From CAYMPH01 sp964529415 (GTDB taxonomy: Bacteria > Spirochaetota > UBA4802 > UBA5550), in contig CAZGWD010000003.1 in assembly GCA_964529415.1 (NCBI GenBank), forward strand, positions 62,001 through 126,000: a stretch of DNA of 64,000 bases, read 5' to 3'. The translations under genes and the position numbers were made by a program. Below, piece after piece: positions 34,579 to 43,640 of the stretch. Within the stretch, counting starts at the first letter, position 1; each line of letters starts with the position of its first letter. The notes beneath the pieces are model-generated. The model saw only the letters and a program-made list of their open reading frames with translations, ran no database searches and had not been told where the DNA came from.

Positions 34579-35649
34579 TCAAAGGCCAGCACAATTAACC
34601 TTAATCTTCTGTTCTGCAGATTTTTTAACCTCAGCAATAACTGCAGATTTTTCAAAACCATTCATATTTAGAAATTCAATTGTTGCAGCAGAATCTTTTT
34701 TTGAAATAGAAAACAGCGCTCCGCCGGAAGTTTGAGGATCAAAAATAATATCTGATAAATACTGAGGTACAGACGGATTAACTTCGCACAAATTACCAAT
34801 ATAAGCTTTGTTTCTGTACATTCCGCCTGGAATCATGCCGGATTCAGCGTAATCTTTTGCACCTGGAAGAATCGGCAATGATTTTGAATCAATATCAATT
34901 ACAAAAATATCAGCCCCGAGCATTTCCTTTAAATGCCCGATAAGACCGAATCCAGTTACATCAGTACATGCATGAATTTCAAATTTTTCAGACAAATCAG
35001 GAATAACATTGTTAAGCCTGGTCATCCATTTTATATATTCTCCCAGATTTTCAGGATCACACATTTCAGCTTTTACTGCAGTTCCGATAATTCCTGTACC
35101 AAGAGGTTTTGTTAATATTATTACATCACCGTCATGAAGACCGGTATTCCTTAAAATTTTATCCGGATGAACAATCCCTGTAACTGATAAACCGTATTTC
35201 ATTTCATCATCCTCAACACTGTGACCGCCGAGTAGCTGAACTCCTGCTTCTTCCATTATAGAAAGTCCGCCCTTTAAAATTTCAGAAAGAACATCCATTT
35301 TGAATTTTTTAACAGGAAAGCATACAATATTTAAAGCAGTAAGCGGCCTGCCTCCCATCACGTAAACATCTGAAATGGAATTGCACGCTGCAATCCGCCC
35401 GTAGGTATATGGGTCATCCACAATAGGAGTGATGTAGTCAACTGTCTGGACAAGCGCAGTATCAGAGTTTAGTCTGAACACACCTGCATCATCTGATGTT
35501 TCAATGCCGACCAGGACATTCCCGTTTCGCGGAATACTCATGCTTTTCATAACTTCAGCTAGGTCCCCCGGACCTATTTTAGCGGCTCAACCCGAGCAGC
35601 TGACTGAAGCAGTAAGCCTGAGCGGAATATTCAATTGACTATCTGACAT
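34579..35649 (-). CDS. selD: Selenophosphate synthase SelD, selenocysteine-containing (in-frame TGA at codon 21)
   Basis: 356 residues when TGA is read as selenocysteine. From ATG 35649 (behind GAGGT) the frame reads MSDSQLNIPLRLTASVSCSG, then TGA (35589-35587), then AAKIGPGDLAEVMKSM and on into the recognised SelD core: GIETSDDAGVFRL, ISDVYVMGGRPLTALNIV, HACTDVTGFGLIGH and FDPQTSGGALF. SelD active sites are C/U-x-K, here U-A-A-K. SelD makes selenophosphate from selenide and ATP, the donor for selenocysteine tRNA. A hairpin 10 bases after the TGA acts as SECIS (35560-35589). A caller that stops at TGA misses about 33 residues. selA, selB and selC are not in the window. Confidence 0.9.
35560..35589 (-). 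promoter_or_regulatory. Bacterial SECIS element for the selD selenocysteine codon
   Basis: On the mRNA, the UGA is followed after 10 bases by UAGGUCC, a GGG loop and GGACCUA (35576-35560): a perfect 7-bp stem with a G-rich apical loop. Distance and loop composition match the SelB-binding minimal bSECIS seen in formate dehydrogenase mRNA. The hairpin lies within coding sequence, as it must in bacteria. Confidence 0.75.
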
Positions 35650-35704
35650 TTTTACCTCACTATCTATAAGATCATCAAACAAATAGTTTTACCCTTCTCT
35701 GGTT

Positions 35705-35720
35705 CTCCCCTTAAGGGGAG
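35705..35720. terminator. Short hairpin just after the DUF3343 gene
   Basis: CTCCCC, TTAA, GGGGAG forms a 6-bp GC stem within the 73-base spacer between DUF3343 and selD. No T-tract follows on the minus strand, so it may be an attenuator or mRNA-processing site rather than a full stop. Confidence 0.35.
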
Positions 35721-35722
35721 GA

Positions 35723-35950
35723 TTATAATTTATGAATTCCTAAAATTTCAATTCCCTTAGCTTTAATTAATTCCCGTGCCTCAGCTTCTTCAGCAGTTTT
35801 AATTTTCAATGAATACCCGCAACCTGAACTTAATGTCCGGGGAGTTGATATAATTCTCTGATACAATCCTTTTTCTTTCAAAGCGTTTGCAGCCCATGCA
35901 ACATAATTGTTGGAAAAAAAAAGCACTACAGAAAAATCACCCATCAGCAT
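35723..35950 (-). CDS. DUF3343, putative Se/S carrier-like protein
   Basis: 75 residues. The pattern VLFFSNNYVAWAANALKEKGL, IISTPRTLSSGCGYSLKI and a C-terminal HKL matches DUF3343, often annotated as Se/S carrier-like. The CGYSL cysteine would hold the chalcogen. It overlaps the desulfurase gene by 7 bases and lies one gene upstream of selD, so it probably relays selenium from the desulfurase to SelD; the biochemical role is inferred. Confidence 0.8.
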   Translation of the reverse strand: MLMGDFSVVLFFSNNYVAWAANALKEKGLYQRIISTPRTLSSGCGYSLKIKTAEEAEARELIKAKGIEILGIHKL

Positions 35951-37137
35951 CTCCTGTTACCTGAGATATCTTTAAGAGCTGATATGGAAATGTCAATCTC
36001 TTCCTTTGTATTGAATATACCGAAAGAAAATCTAACAGTACCTTCCGGAAAAGTTCCAATTGTTTCATGAGACAGAGGTGTGCACTGAAGTCCTGCACGG
36101 GACATTATTCCATATTCATATGAAAGAATTTCTGAAACTTCCGAGCACTGGATTTTTTCTATATTAAACGAAACTACTCCTGTTTCAATTAAATCTGCAG
36201 AAATATAATTTATAAAACCATCAATTTCAGCTGATGCTTTTTTAATAAAATACCCGGTTAATTCTTTTTTATGAAGTTTGATATTATCAAGACCTGTTTC
36301 AGCAATAAAATTCACACCCGCACCAAGACCATATATACCCGCAGAATTCGGTGTGCCGCTTTCAAAAATATCAGGCAGAAAATCCGGCTGTATAATTTTA
36401 TCAGAAAAACTTCCTGTACCTCCGAATTTTAAAGGTTTTACCAGTTTATAATCGAACGAATCTGAAAATACAAGACCGCCTGTACCTGTAGGGCCATACA
36501 GCGATTTATGCCCGGCAAAAGCCAGCATATCAATATTGTCTTTCTTCATATCGATATTAATAATTCCTGCAGACTGAGCCGCATCAACAATAAAAATAAT
36601 TCCCCTGTCCCTGCATATTTTTCCTATTTCACGCGCAGGCTGAAGAATTCCAAAACTGTTTGAAGCATGGTTTATTACAGCCATTTTCGTTTCAGGTTTT
36701 ATTGATTTAATAAAATCATCCGGATCAAGATAACCGTTTGATGAGCATTTTACAACAGTTAACGAAATCAAACCGCGCAATTCAAGTTCTTTCAATGGGC
36801 GGATAGTGCTGTTATGCTCCATGGAGCTTGTTATAACATGGAAACCTTCGCGGGCAGTTCCAAGTATTGCAAGATTCAGCGCTTCTGTTGCATTTGAGGT
36901 AAAAATTATTTTCATCGGATTGGAAACTGAAAAGAGATCCGCAAGAGATTGCCTTGCTGAAAAAATTTCGCTTCCGGTTTCAATTGAAAGCCTGTGGCCC
37001 GACCTGCCGGGATTGCCTCCGGAATTTTTCAGGTAGTTTATTGATGCTTCAACAACCGCTTCGGGTTTAGGAAAACTCGTAGCGGCATTGTCGAAGTATA
37101 TAACCTTATCTGTGAAGTCTGATGATATAATCCCCAT
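35944..37137 (-). CDS. Class V aminotransferase: cysteine desulfurase/selenocysteine lyase type
   Basis: 397 residues. PLP lysine lies in LAFAGHKSLYGPTGTGGL. Other family features: VIYFDNAATSFPKPEAVVEA, TSSMEHNSTIRPL, FIVDAAQSAGIINIDM and a C-terminal active-site loop SRAGLQCTPLSHETIGTFPEGTVRFSFG. The RxGLxC loop is the form seen in EF2568-type desulfurases of selenium clusters. It should free selenium from selenocysteine or activate it for SelD. Start overlaps the TusA-like gene by 32 bases. Confidence 0.85.
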   Translation of the reverse strand: MGIISSDFTDKVIYFDNAATSFPKPEAVVEASINYLKNSGGNPGRSGHRLSIETGSEIFSARQSLADLFSVSNPMKIIFTSNATEALNLAILGTAREGFHVITSSMEHNSTIRPLKELELRGLISLTVVKCSSNGYLDPDDFIKSIKPETKMAVINHASNSFGILQPAREIGKICRDRGIIFIVDAAQSAGIINIDMKKDNIDMLAFAGHKSLYGPTGTGGLVFSDSFDYKLVKPLKFGGTGSFSDKIIQPDFLPDIFESGTPNSAGIYGLGAGVNFIAETGLDNIKLHKKELTGYFIKKASAEIDGFINYISADLIETGVVSFNIEKIQCSEVSEILSYEYGIMSRAGLQCTPLSHETIGTFPEGTVRFSFGIFNTKEEIDISISALKDISGNRRC

Positions 37138-37318
37138 TTTCCTCTTTTATATCCGTTGCCATTTTATTCTTTGCAGCGAATCTCAGCATATTCTCTTTTG
37201 AAACATCACTGTTTAGATATATTTCAAAATCCGAACTGCCGTCATTTATCGCCTTCTGCGCAAGCATAACAGGTTGAGGACATGAGAGCCCTCTGGCGTC
37301 AACTTTTTTTTCGCTCAT
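37106..37318 (-). CDS. TusA/YedF-type sulfurtransferase (SirA-like)
   Basis: 70 residues. The active-site motif DARGLSCPQPVMLAQKAI places the nucleophilic Cys before PQPV, as in TusA/YedF proteins. A second C-terminal DsrE domain found in full YedF is missing. It probably accepts selenium or sulfur from the transporter and passes it to the desulfurase. The gene lies 10 bases after yedE. Confidence 0.88.
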   Translation of the reverse strand: MSEKKVDARGLSCPQPVMLAQKAINDGSSDFEIYLNSDVSKENMLRFAAKNKMATDIKEENGDYIIRLHR

Positions 37319-37328
37319 ATATTATTCC

Positions 37329-38450
37329 TCATGCTTTCAATTTTTCTCTCATTGCAAAACCAATAATCAGACAAAATACAAGCCCTAATCCAACTGCATA
37401 CATTCCAAACTCTCCCGGTCCGCCAACAACAAGAGAACCGTCTTTCACAACATCCGGTTTTGCAGCTATCAAAAAGTTATGAGCAATGCCGGCGCCGACA
37501 ATCATTCCTATAACAAAAATTCCTGAATCTGAATCTCCTTCTCCAGCAAGAATAAGCTGCCTGCCCGGGCATCCTCCTGCAAGTGAATATGCAAGACCTG
37601 CAAGCACCATACCGAGAAAATTCCATATTTGATTGCTGTGCGCAATCGGCTGGGCTGCGAATCCCGGATTAAACTGCCCGAGAATAAGATTCATGCCAAA
37701 AGCAGCAGCCACAAGCCCGAGCAACCCGCCTGCAAGATGAAAATCCTTTATTAAAATAATATCTCTTACAGCTCCCACAGTGCAGAATCTGCTTCTCTGG
37801 GCAATGCCTCCGATTACAAGTCCTGTACCGAGACTGATCCATAAATTGGCATGCTGTGAACCCGGCCCCTTAATGCTTGAGAAAATCAATCCATTCGGAC
37901 CGAAAGAAACATTAACCAGCAATAGAATAAAAAGCCCAAGCATTAAAACCGGAAATATCCAGCCTGATATCCTGCTCTGTGAATAATTTCTTCCAAGACT
38001 GAATCCGTTTTTTAAAAATGCAGCCCCAATGCCTATTCCGGCAATCAGTCCCGCGATTCCAGTTAAAGCGTTACCGTCTCCGCCTGAAAGTCTCAGCATT
38101 GAACGCCACGGACATCCGAGGAAAACAAGCGCTCCAACCATAGCAAAAACACCGAGGAAAAATCTTATAAGAGCAGATGATCCGGATCGCGGTTTAAATT
38201 CTTTCAATATAAATGAAATGATAAAAGATCCGAGCACCACGCCGATAATCTCAGGTCTGATATACTGAACTACATCAACTCTATGAAGTCCCAGAGCTCC
38301 AGCTATATCCCTCTCAAAACACGCAACGCAGATTCCCATGTTTTTCGGGTTTCCAAAATATTGGAGCAAAGATGCAATAGTTCCTATAACAGCTCCAACT
38401 GCAATTATCCCTATTCTTGATGATAAAAAGTTTTTCATGATTTCTCCCAT
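37329..38450 (-). CDS. yedE: YedE-family putative selenium transporter (YeeE/YedE, DUF395)
   Basis: 373 residues, about ten helices in two halves. The N-terminus NPKNMGICVACFERDIAGALGLHR is the diagnostic start of the selenium-associated YedE subgroup. The halves carry GCPWRSMLRLSGGDGNALTG and GCPGRQLILAGEGDSDSG, each with a GCPxR Cys, and RSRFCTVGAVRDI, expected to line a path for thiosulfate- or selenium-like anions. It begins the selenium operon (yedE, tusA-like, desulfurase, DUF3343, selD). Confidence 0.88.
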   Translation of the reverse strand: MGEIMKNFLSSRIGIIAVGAVIGTIASLLQYFGNPKNMGICVACFERDIAGALGLHRVDVVQYIRPEIIGVVLGSFIISFILKEFKPRSGSSALIRFFLGVFAMVGALVFLGCPWRSMLRLSGGDGNALTGIAGLIAGIGIGAAFLKNGFSLGRNYSQSRISGWIFPVLMLGLFILLLVNVSFGPNGLIFSSIKGPGSQHANLWISLGTGLVIGGIAQRSRFCTVGAVRDIILIKDFHLAGGLLGLVAAAFGMNLILGQFNPGFAAQPIAHSNQIWNFLGMVLAGLAYSLAGGCPGRQLILAGEGDSDSGIFVIGMIVGAGIAHNFLIAAKPDVVKDGSLVVGGPGEFGMYAVGLGLVFCLIIGFAMREKLKA

Positions 38451-38709
38451 TAGTTATTATTCTAAAATTTAATATAAATTATTCATTTTATGAATATTGC
38501 AAATATGTCAATTATTTTTTTAACACTTACCGTAGAATCTAAACAAATCTCAGTGCAGAGAAATTCAGTACAAATTCATAAAACACTATTTCAGCTGCTG
38601 AATTAAATTCATAAAAAAAAGTTATTGAAATATTAAAGATAATTATTCCATGATATTTTTTTGTCAGAAAAATGAATACCTTCTCATTTACATAACAAAG
38701 GATAAAATA

Positions 38710-39645
38710 ATGTTTTCATCGGACATACTCAGTAATTTTAAAGAAAAAAAAGAAATAATCTCCAACACAACAAAAATCATTTCCTGTCTCGCAATAGATA
38801 TTGGTGAAAGAACAATCAGCAAATACGAAAATCTTGTTCAGGCCGGTGATTTTATAAAAAATTATTTTTTAAAATTCGGGCACGAACCAATAGAGGAAGC
38901 ATACACTGTTCAATCAAAAAAAGTTTACAATATAATAACTGAAATAAAAGGCTACGAAGAACCTGAAAAAATAATTATTCTCGGCGCTCATTATGATACA
39001 GTTCCAGGAACACCCGGCGCTGACGACAACGCTTCTGCTGTTGCTGCCCTGCTTGAAATTTACAGACTGGCTTCAAAATTTAAATTTAAAAAAACCATAC
39101 GCTTTGTTACATTTACGCTTGAGGAACCTCCCTATTTCCAGACAGACGAGATGGGAAGCATGGTGCACGCCAAAGGATGCAAAAGCAGAAAAGAAAATAT
39201 TGAGCTGATGATATGCCTTGAGATGCTCGGTTTCGGAAGTAAAAAATGCGAACAGAAATTTCCGAGTGATGAATTTAGAAAAAAATATCCTCCTAATGGT
39301 GATTATTTGGCTGTAGTTGCAACGCCGTCATTGTGCAGACATGTTTATGACTGGAAGAAAAGATATAACTCGCATGCCAAACACAAAATATTTGATCTGA
39401 TAGCACCTGCATCAATACGCGGTATTGATTTATCAGATCATGCTTCATTCATTAAAAACGGCTTTCCGGCAATAATGATTACAGACACCGGTTTTTACAG
39501 AAACAGCAACTATCATCAATGCACCGACACTGCAGATACTATAAATCATGATTTTCTTTATCACAATATAAGGAATTCCTTTCTTGCATTAAGGGATCTG
39601 CTCAACTCAACCGATAAAAATACCGAGTGTTCAGATGGAATGTAA
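38710..39645 (+). CDS. M28-family metallopeptidase (aminopeptidase type)
   Basis: 311 residues from ATG 38710 (MFSSDILSNFKEK), chosen over 38650 because AAAGGA lies in front and the upstream 20 residues are unlike the family. Zinc ligands: GAHYDTVPGTPGADDNASAVAALLE (His, Asp), TLEEPP (Glu) and SDHASF. The layout is a single catalytic domain. No signal peptide, so probably cytoplasmic. It is followed by an overlapping DUF6485 gene and a methyltransferase gene. Confidence 0.85.
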   Translation: MFSSDILSNFKEKKEIISNTTKIISCLAIDIGERTISKYENLVQAGDFIKNYFLKFGHEPIEEAYTVQSKKVYNIITEIKGYEEPEKIIILGAHYDTVPGTPGADDNASAVAALLEIYRLASKFKFKKTIRFVTFTLEEPPYFQTDEMGSMVHAKGCKSRKENIELMICLEMLGFGSKKCEQKFPSDEFRKKYPPNGDYLAVVATPSLCRHVYDWKKRYNSHAKHKIFDLIAPASIRGIDLSDHASFIKNGFPAIMITDTGFYRNSNYHQCTDTADTINHDFLYHNIRNSFLALRDLLNSTDKNTECSDGM

Positions 39646-39838
39646 AAAAGAAAAAAATATTTCAGGCTGCACGTGCACATATGAACCATGTTCCAGAAAA
39701 GGATTGTGCTGCGACTGCATTCAATATCATAAAAGATCAGGGGAATTGCCGGGCTGCGTTTTCCCGTCGCAGGCTGAAAGAACATATGACAGATCATACC
39801 GGCATTTCGCGAGTCTTGTATCCCAGGGTAAAATTTGA
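39635..39838 (+). CDS. DUF6485 cysteine-rich small protein
   Basis: 67 residues with six cysteines in the DUF6485 pattern CTCTYEPCSRKGLCCDCIQYHKR and GELPGC. Probably binds zinc or a cluster. It overlaps the end of the M28 gene by 11 bases and the methyltransferase start by 4 bases. It is conserved as a stand-alone small protein in anaerobes; function unknown. Confidence 0.85.
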   Translation: MECKKEKNISGCTCTYEPCSRKGLCCDCIQYHKRSGELPGCVFPSQAERTYDRSYRHFASLVSQGKI

Positions 39839-40767
39839 ATCTTAACGATACTTCAGATTATCATATTAATCAGATTTCAACTCTTAAATGGGAACTGACA
39901 TTATCCTGCATGCTTGAAGACAGGAATAATCCCTGCAGAAAAATTTTAAAAAACAGCAGCACCTACGGAACGCTTCTGTATAATTTCCTGAATAGAAAAA
40001 TCAATATAAGCAATGTAAAATCCATAATTGAAATCGGCGGGGGATACGGCTGGCTTACGCGCGATTTTTTAAATATAAATAAAAATTTAAAATCTGTAAT
40101 GCTTGATATTTCAGGTACAATGCTTGATCTACAAAGAAAAACTCTTTCGGATTACAATATTGAATTCAGAAACAGCGATTTTCTTTCATTCGATCCTATG
40201 CTTATTAAAAATTCAGATTTAATAATTTTAAATGAGGCTATAGGAGACTTTCCAACATTAACTGGAATGGATCTGAAAGATAAAATCCGGAATAAGGGGG
40301 ATATACAAAGCATTTATGATGATGCATTGGAACTTATTGAAAAATATTCTCTTGAAACACCCGGTGAAAAATTTAATTTTAATTACGGAGCTGCAAAGGC
40401 TGTTGAAAAAATATGCGGAAATAATATTTCCTATGCATTCATAAGCGAGCATTCCTGCGAAGCTGCATCACCGGATGAATACAGTGACATCATGAATTTC
40501 AATAAAAGCAAATTTCCGGAAGAAATAAAACTTCTCGGACACAGCGAATATACAATAAAATTTTCTCACATGGAGAAAATAGCACAAGCCTGCGGGTATA
40601 GAGTAATCCGCGGCCAGTACATTGATTTTATAGATATTATTTCTGACGGCAGGGTTAATTTTGCTTTAAGATCCAATTCATCAAATGAAGAATTGGAAAC
40701 CATACGCCACTTCGTACATGACTTATATAAATATGAATATTTAATATTGATTAATCCGGAATTTTAA
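39835..40767 (+). CDS. Predicted SAM-dependent methyltransferase, TTG start
   Basis: 310 residues from a TTG at 39835 that overlaps the DUF6485 stop. The SAM loop is IIEIGGGYGWLTRDFL, followed by SVMLDISGTMLDLQRKTL and a motif IV position DLIILNEAIGDFP. The C-terminal 150 residues are all helix and strand without a known substrate domain. The two Cys near residues 25 and 40 (LSCML, PCRKI) and the cysteine-rich neighbour hint at a shared metal or substrate pathway; unproven. Confidence 0.65.
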   Translation: MNLNDTSDYHINQISTLKWELTLSCMLEDRNNPCRKILKNSSTYGTLLYNFLNRKINISNVKSIIEIGGGYGWLTRDFLNINKNLKSVMLDISGTMLDLQRKTLSDYNIEFRNSDFLSFDPMLIKNSDLIILNEAIGDFPTLTGMDLKDKIRNKGDIQSIYDDALELIEKYSLETPGEKFNFNYGAAKAVEKICGNNISYAFISEHSCEAASPDEYSDIMNFNKSKFPEEIKLLGHSEYTIKFSHMEKIAQACGYRVIRGQYIDFIDIISDGRVNFALRSNSSNEELETIRHFVHDLYKYEYLILINPEF

Positions 40768-40774
40768 ATAAATA

Positions 40775-40795
40775 CTCCCCCTGATTCAGGGGGAG
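40775..40795 (+). terminator. Palindromic hairpin after the M28-DUF6485-methyltransferase operon
   Basis: CTCCCCCTGA, T, TCAGGGGGAG, a perfect 21-base palindrome 7 bases after the methyltransferase stop. GC-rich stem, no T-tract. It may be a terminator for both convergent genes. Confidence 0.5.
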
Positions 40796-40814
40796 ACAGA
40801 TGGGGTTAACAGAA

Positions 40815-41006
40815 TCAGATTTTGGATGCCAGTTTATTTTTTCTCTGAATCAGATGCTTATAATAAACTGCATTTGCAAGATTTTTGCTCATCATATCCT
40901 GAAGTTTTGCTTCAATTTCCTTAGCTGTAAGCCTGTTGACTTTCTTCTTTTTAGGCGGTGTTGCAGCTACCTCTGCAGGTGCTCCTGCGTTTTGTTCTTC
41001 TGACAT
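40815..41006 (-). CDS. Small basic Lys/Ala-rich protein of unknown function
   Basis: 63 residues. An acidic/Ala-rich N-terminus (SEEQNAGAPAEVAATPP) leads into KKKKVNRLTAKEIEAKLQDMMSK. The ATG has a good AGGAGA site (CAGGAGAATATAAA). Such short, basic, helical proteins are common near translation genes, but I do not recognise a family. It is convergent with the methyltransferase. Confidence 0.55.
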   Translation of the reverse strand: MSEEQNAGAPAEVAATPPKKKKVNRLTAKEIEAKLQDMMSKNLANAVYYKHLIQRKNKLASKI

Positions 41007-41129
41007 TTTATATTCTCCTGCCCGATTATTTTTACAAGGATTTATACCTTTTTATATAACGGCATTAAACTGTAAAACAGTCCACGTTATGTCAACAGAA
41101 AATTATAAATTTTTAATTGCCGTTTTTTT

Positions 41130-42464
41130 TCAGTAATTCAGGAAAATATAACGCAATATGAAAATTAAGCCGAGAAAAATCATAACCTTGCTTATTTCCC
41201 GGATTTTACCTGTTAGTATTTTCAGCACAGGATAAAATATAAATCCGAAAGCAAGACCATCAGCAATAGAATATGTAAACGGTATTCCGATAATAATCAG
41301 ATACGCAGGGAGATATTCCGTGATATCAGAATAATCAATTTTCGACAGATGTGATATCATCATGGAACCAACCACTATTAGCGCCGGAGCTATTACAGGA
41401 TATAAAACTGCCGAGTTTACAGAAAAGCCTCCTCCGAGCATTTTTACAAGCGGCTCAAAAAAAAGTGCTGCTAGAAATAAAACTCCGGTAGTTACAGCAG
41501 ACAACCCTGTTCGCCCGCCAACATTAACGCCTGCGGAGCTTTCTATATACGCCGAAACAGTAGAGGTTCCCAGAACAGCGCCTGCAACAGTTGCAGTTGA
41601 ATCAGTTATAAGAATTCTTTTAATATTTTTGATGTTCCCGTTTTTATCAACAAGTCCTGCCTGTTCTGTTACCCCAACAACAGTTCCAACCGTATCGAAC
41701 ATAAGCATAAAGAGAAAAACAATTACCAGAGGAATATGCTTCAATGTAAATACGTCCACCAGATTCATTTTCATGAATGTAGGTTCCAATGAAGGAGGCA
41801 AGCTAACTAGGCCATGAAACTCAGATACGCCAAGAGGAATTGACGCAATTGCAGAAACAACCATTCCGATAATTAGCGCGCCTTTAATATTGAAGTATTT
41901 CAGAACACTAATCAATACAAGTCCTATCAGAGCCACAATCACATATGTCTTGTCAAGATGGCCGATCTTTAAAATCCCTCCGGGTGATTTTTCCACAACA
42001 CCTGCATACACAAGACCTATGAAAGCAATAAAAAGTCCTATGCCAACAGTAATTCCGGATTTAAGTGATGGAGGAATGGAATTGATAAGCAGTTCACGTA
42101 CATCAAACAGAGACATTAATAAAAACAGAATTCCTGAAATAAAAACAATTCCGAGAGCCGTTTCCCACTTGACACCTAAAGCTATTACAACTGTAAAAGC
42201 AAAAAAGAAATTCTCACCCATAACAGGCGCAAGGGCAATCGGATAATTGGCAAAAAGCCCCATCATGATTGATGCAAAGGCTGCTGATATGCATGTAGCA
42301 GCCATTACAGCGCCGAAGTTCATGCCTGCAGAAGATAAAACCGCAGGTTGAACAAAAATAATATAAGCCATTGTAAAAAATGTTGTAGAACCTGCAATCA
42401 CCTCAGTTTTCACTGTTGATCCCGATTCTGTGATTTTAAATATTTTTTCAAGAAGCTGTTTCAT
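41130..42464 (-). CDS. NCS2-family purine permease (AzgA/PbuG-like)
   Basis: 444 residues, about 13 helices. Family features: TEVIAGSTTFFTMAYIIFVQPAVLS, MGENFFFAFTVVIALG, SIPPSLKSGITVGIGLFIAFIGL, MLMFDTVGTVVGVTEQAGL and TVSAYIESSAGVNVGGRTGLSAVTTG. AzgA-type members import adenine, guanine or hypoxanthine with protons. No regulatory element (for example a purine riboswitch) was seen upstream. Confidence 0.92.
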   Translation of the reverse strand: MKQLLEKIFKITESGSTVKTEVIAGSTTFFTMAYIIFVQPAVLSSAGMNFGAVMAATCISAAFASIMMGLFANYPIALAPVMGENFFFAFTVVIALGVKWETALGIVFISGILFLLMSLFDVRELLINSIPPSLKSGITVGIGLFIAFIGLVYAGVVEKSPGGILKIGHLDKTYVIVALIGLVLISVLKYFNIKGALIIGMVVSAIASIPLGVSEFHGLVSLPPSLEPTFMKMNLVDVFTLKHIPLVIVFLFMLMFDTVGTVVGVTEQAGLVDKNGNIKNIKRILITDSTATVAGAVLGTSTVSAYIESSAGVNVGGRTGLSAVTTGVLFLAALFFEPLVKMLGGGFSVNSAVLYPVIAPALIVVGSMMISHLSKIDYSDITEYLPAYLIIIGIPFTYSIADGLAFGFIFYPVLKILTGKIREISKVMIFLGLIFILRYIFLNY

Positions 42465-42493
42465 ATTTTTCTCCCTGAATATATTTGAAAAAA

Positions 42494-42934
42494 TTATTTT
42501 AATTTATTTTCTTTAATAAATAAATTAGCCAGCCCGTTTCTGGAAAATTCTTTTTCGTATTTATCAATAAACGGACTTTCTTTTTCAATGCGCTCCTTGA
42601 AGTCCATTTTTTTAACAGCAGCCTGTCCGTATTTTTCCACAAAATCTCTTTTCCCTAATTCATCAGCGAGCATTTCCCAGAAACTTTCTGCATCATAAAA
42701 AGATATAGGTTCATCCATTTCATCTTCCATCTCTATTGTCGGATAAAATTTTCCTTCATCTTCCTCTATCAGATCTTCAACTCCAAATTCTTTATAAAAA
42801 GAATATACATACTGCTCAATCTCTTCAATATTATCCAGGTAATCATCCTCCCTGGGACCATTGGCTAAAAAATTTCCAAGATAAACAGCTTTGCATAAAT
42901 TTTCATACTGCTCTTTTGTAAAATCGATTTTCAT
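42494..42934 (-). CDS. Acidic hypothetical protein
   Basis: 146 residues, highly acidic in the middle (GVEDLIEEDEGKFYPTIEMEDEMDE). Opens with MKIDFTKEQYENLCKAVYLGNFLANG, a start I have seen in uncharacterised proteins of Treponema and Firmicutes but cannot name. No signal or membrane helix. Transcribed with the purine permease, 29 bases upstream of it. Function unknown. Confidence 0.6.
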   Translation of the reverse strand: MKIDFTKEQYENLCKAVYLGNFLANGPREDDYLDNIEEIEQYVYSFYKEFGVEDLIEEDEGKFYPTIEMEDEMDEPISFYDAESFWEMLADELGKRDFVEKYGQAAVKKMDFKERIEKESPFIDKYEKEFSRNGLANLFIKENKLK

Positions 42935-43133
42935 TCGATAAACCTTCCATTTTTATTTTTTTAAAAATGAATAATATGTCCAATTTGAATTGTCAAGTTT
43001 AAAATGAGAAACATACTGCATATAAAGAAAAGAATCAGAACCGAGTCACGGAAAAAATAATTTGACGTAATAATAACATCATCCATTAATAAGCTTACCG
43101 AGAATTAAATTCTCTGAATACCGGAGACTTAAT

Positions 43134-43640
43134 ATGAAAAAAACTCTAATCGCGATACTTTTATTTTCTTCAATGAATATATCAGCTGCGGACTTTTCAT
43201 TTAATTGGGAAAAGATTTCATTTAAATTGCCTGCAAATTTTTCTCAGCCTGAAAAAGCAGGTTTGAATTCAGTTCAGCTTTCATATCCGAAAGGTTCAAT
43301 AGATAAAGAACTTGCATTTATCATACTTGTCCGATTTACACCGGAGCAGCAGAAAGAAATGAAGATGGATGATAAAGCTCTGATGAGTTACGCTAAATCG
43401 ACATTCTTTGCAACAGCAAAACCTGCTGAATCAGCAAAGGAGCGGATATTTTTCGGGAAAAAAATTATGGGTGATATTCAGGCAAAGAAGATCCCGAAAA
43501 AATCAACTCTTGAAGCATATCTGATAGATCTCCCATCGGGCGATAAATTAGCTGCTGGCTTTACCTTCTATGAAAATATTAATAAAAAAGCATCTGATGA
43601 AATTGTTTCGCGATTCGCAGCAACGCTTTCTGAAAAATGA
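43134..43640 (+). CDS. Secreted hypothetical protein
   Basis: 168 residues with a signal peptide (KKTLIAILLFSSMNISA). The rest is a small alpha/beta domain: SFKLPANFSQPEKAGLNSV and RFTPEQQKEMKMDDKALMSYA. No known domain. It overlaps the following beta-barrel gene by 4 bases (ATGA), so the two are made together; it may be a periplasmic partner of the barrel. Confidence 0.6.
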   Translation: MKKTLIAILLFSSMNISAADFSFNWEKISFKLPANFSQPEKAGLNSVQLSYPKGSIDKELAFIILVRFTPEQQKEMKMDDKALMSYAKSTFFATAKPAESAKERIFFGKKIMGDIQAKKIPKKSTLEAYLIDLPSGDKLAAGFTFYENINKKASDEIVSRFAATLSEK

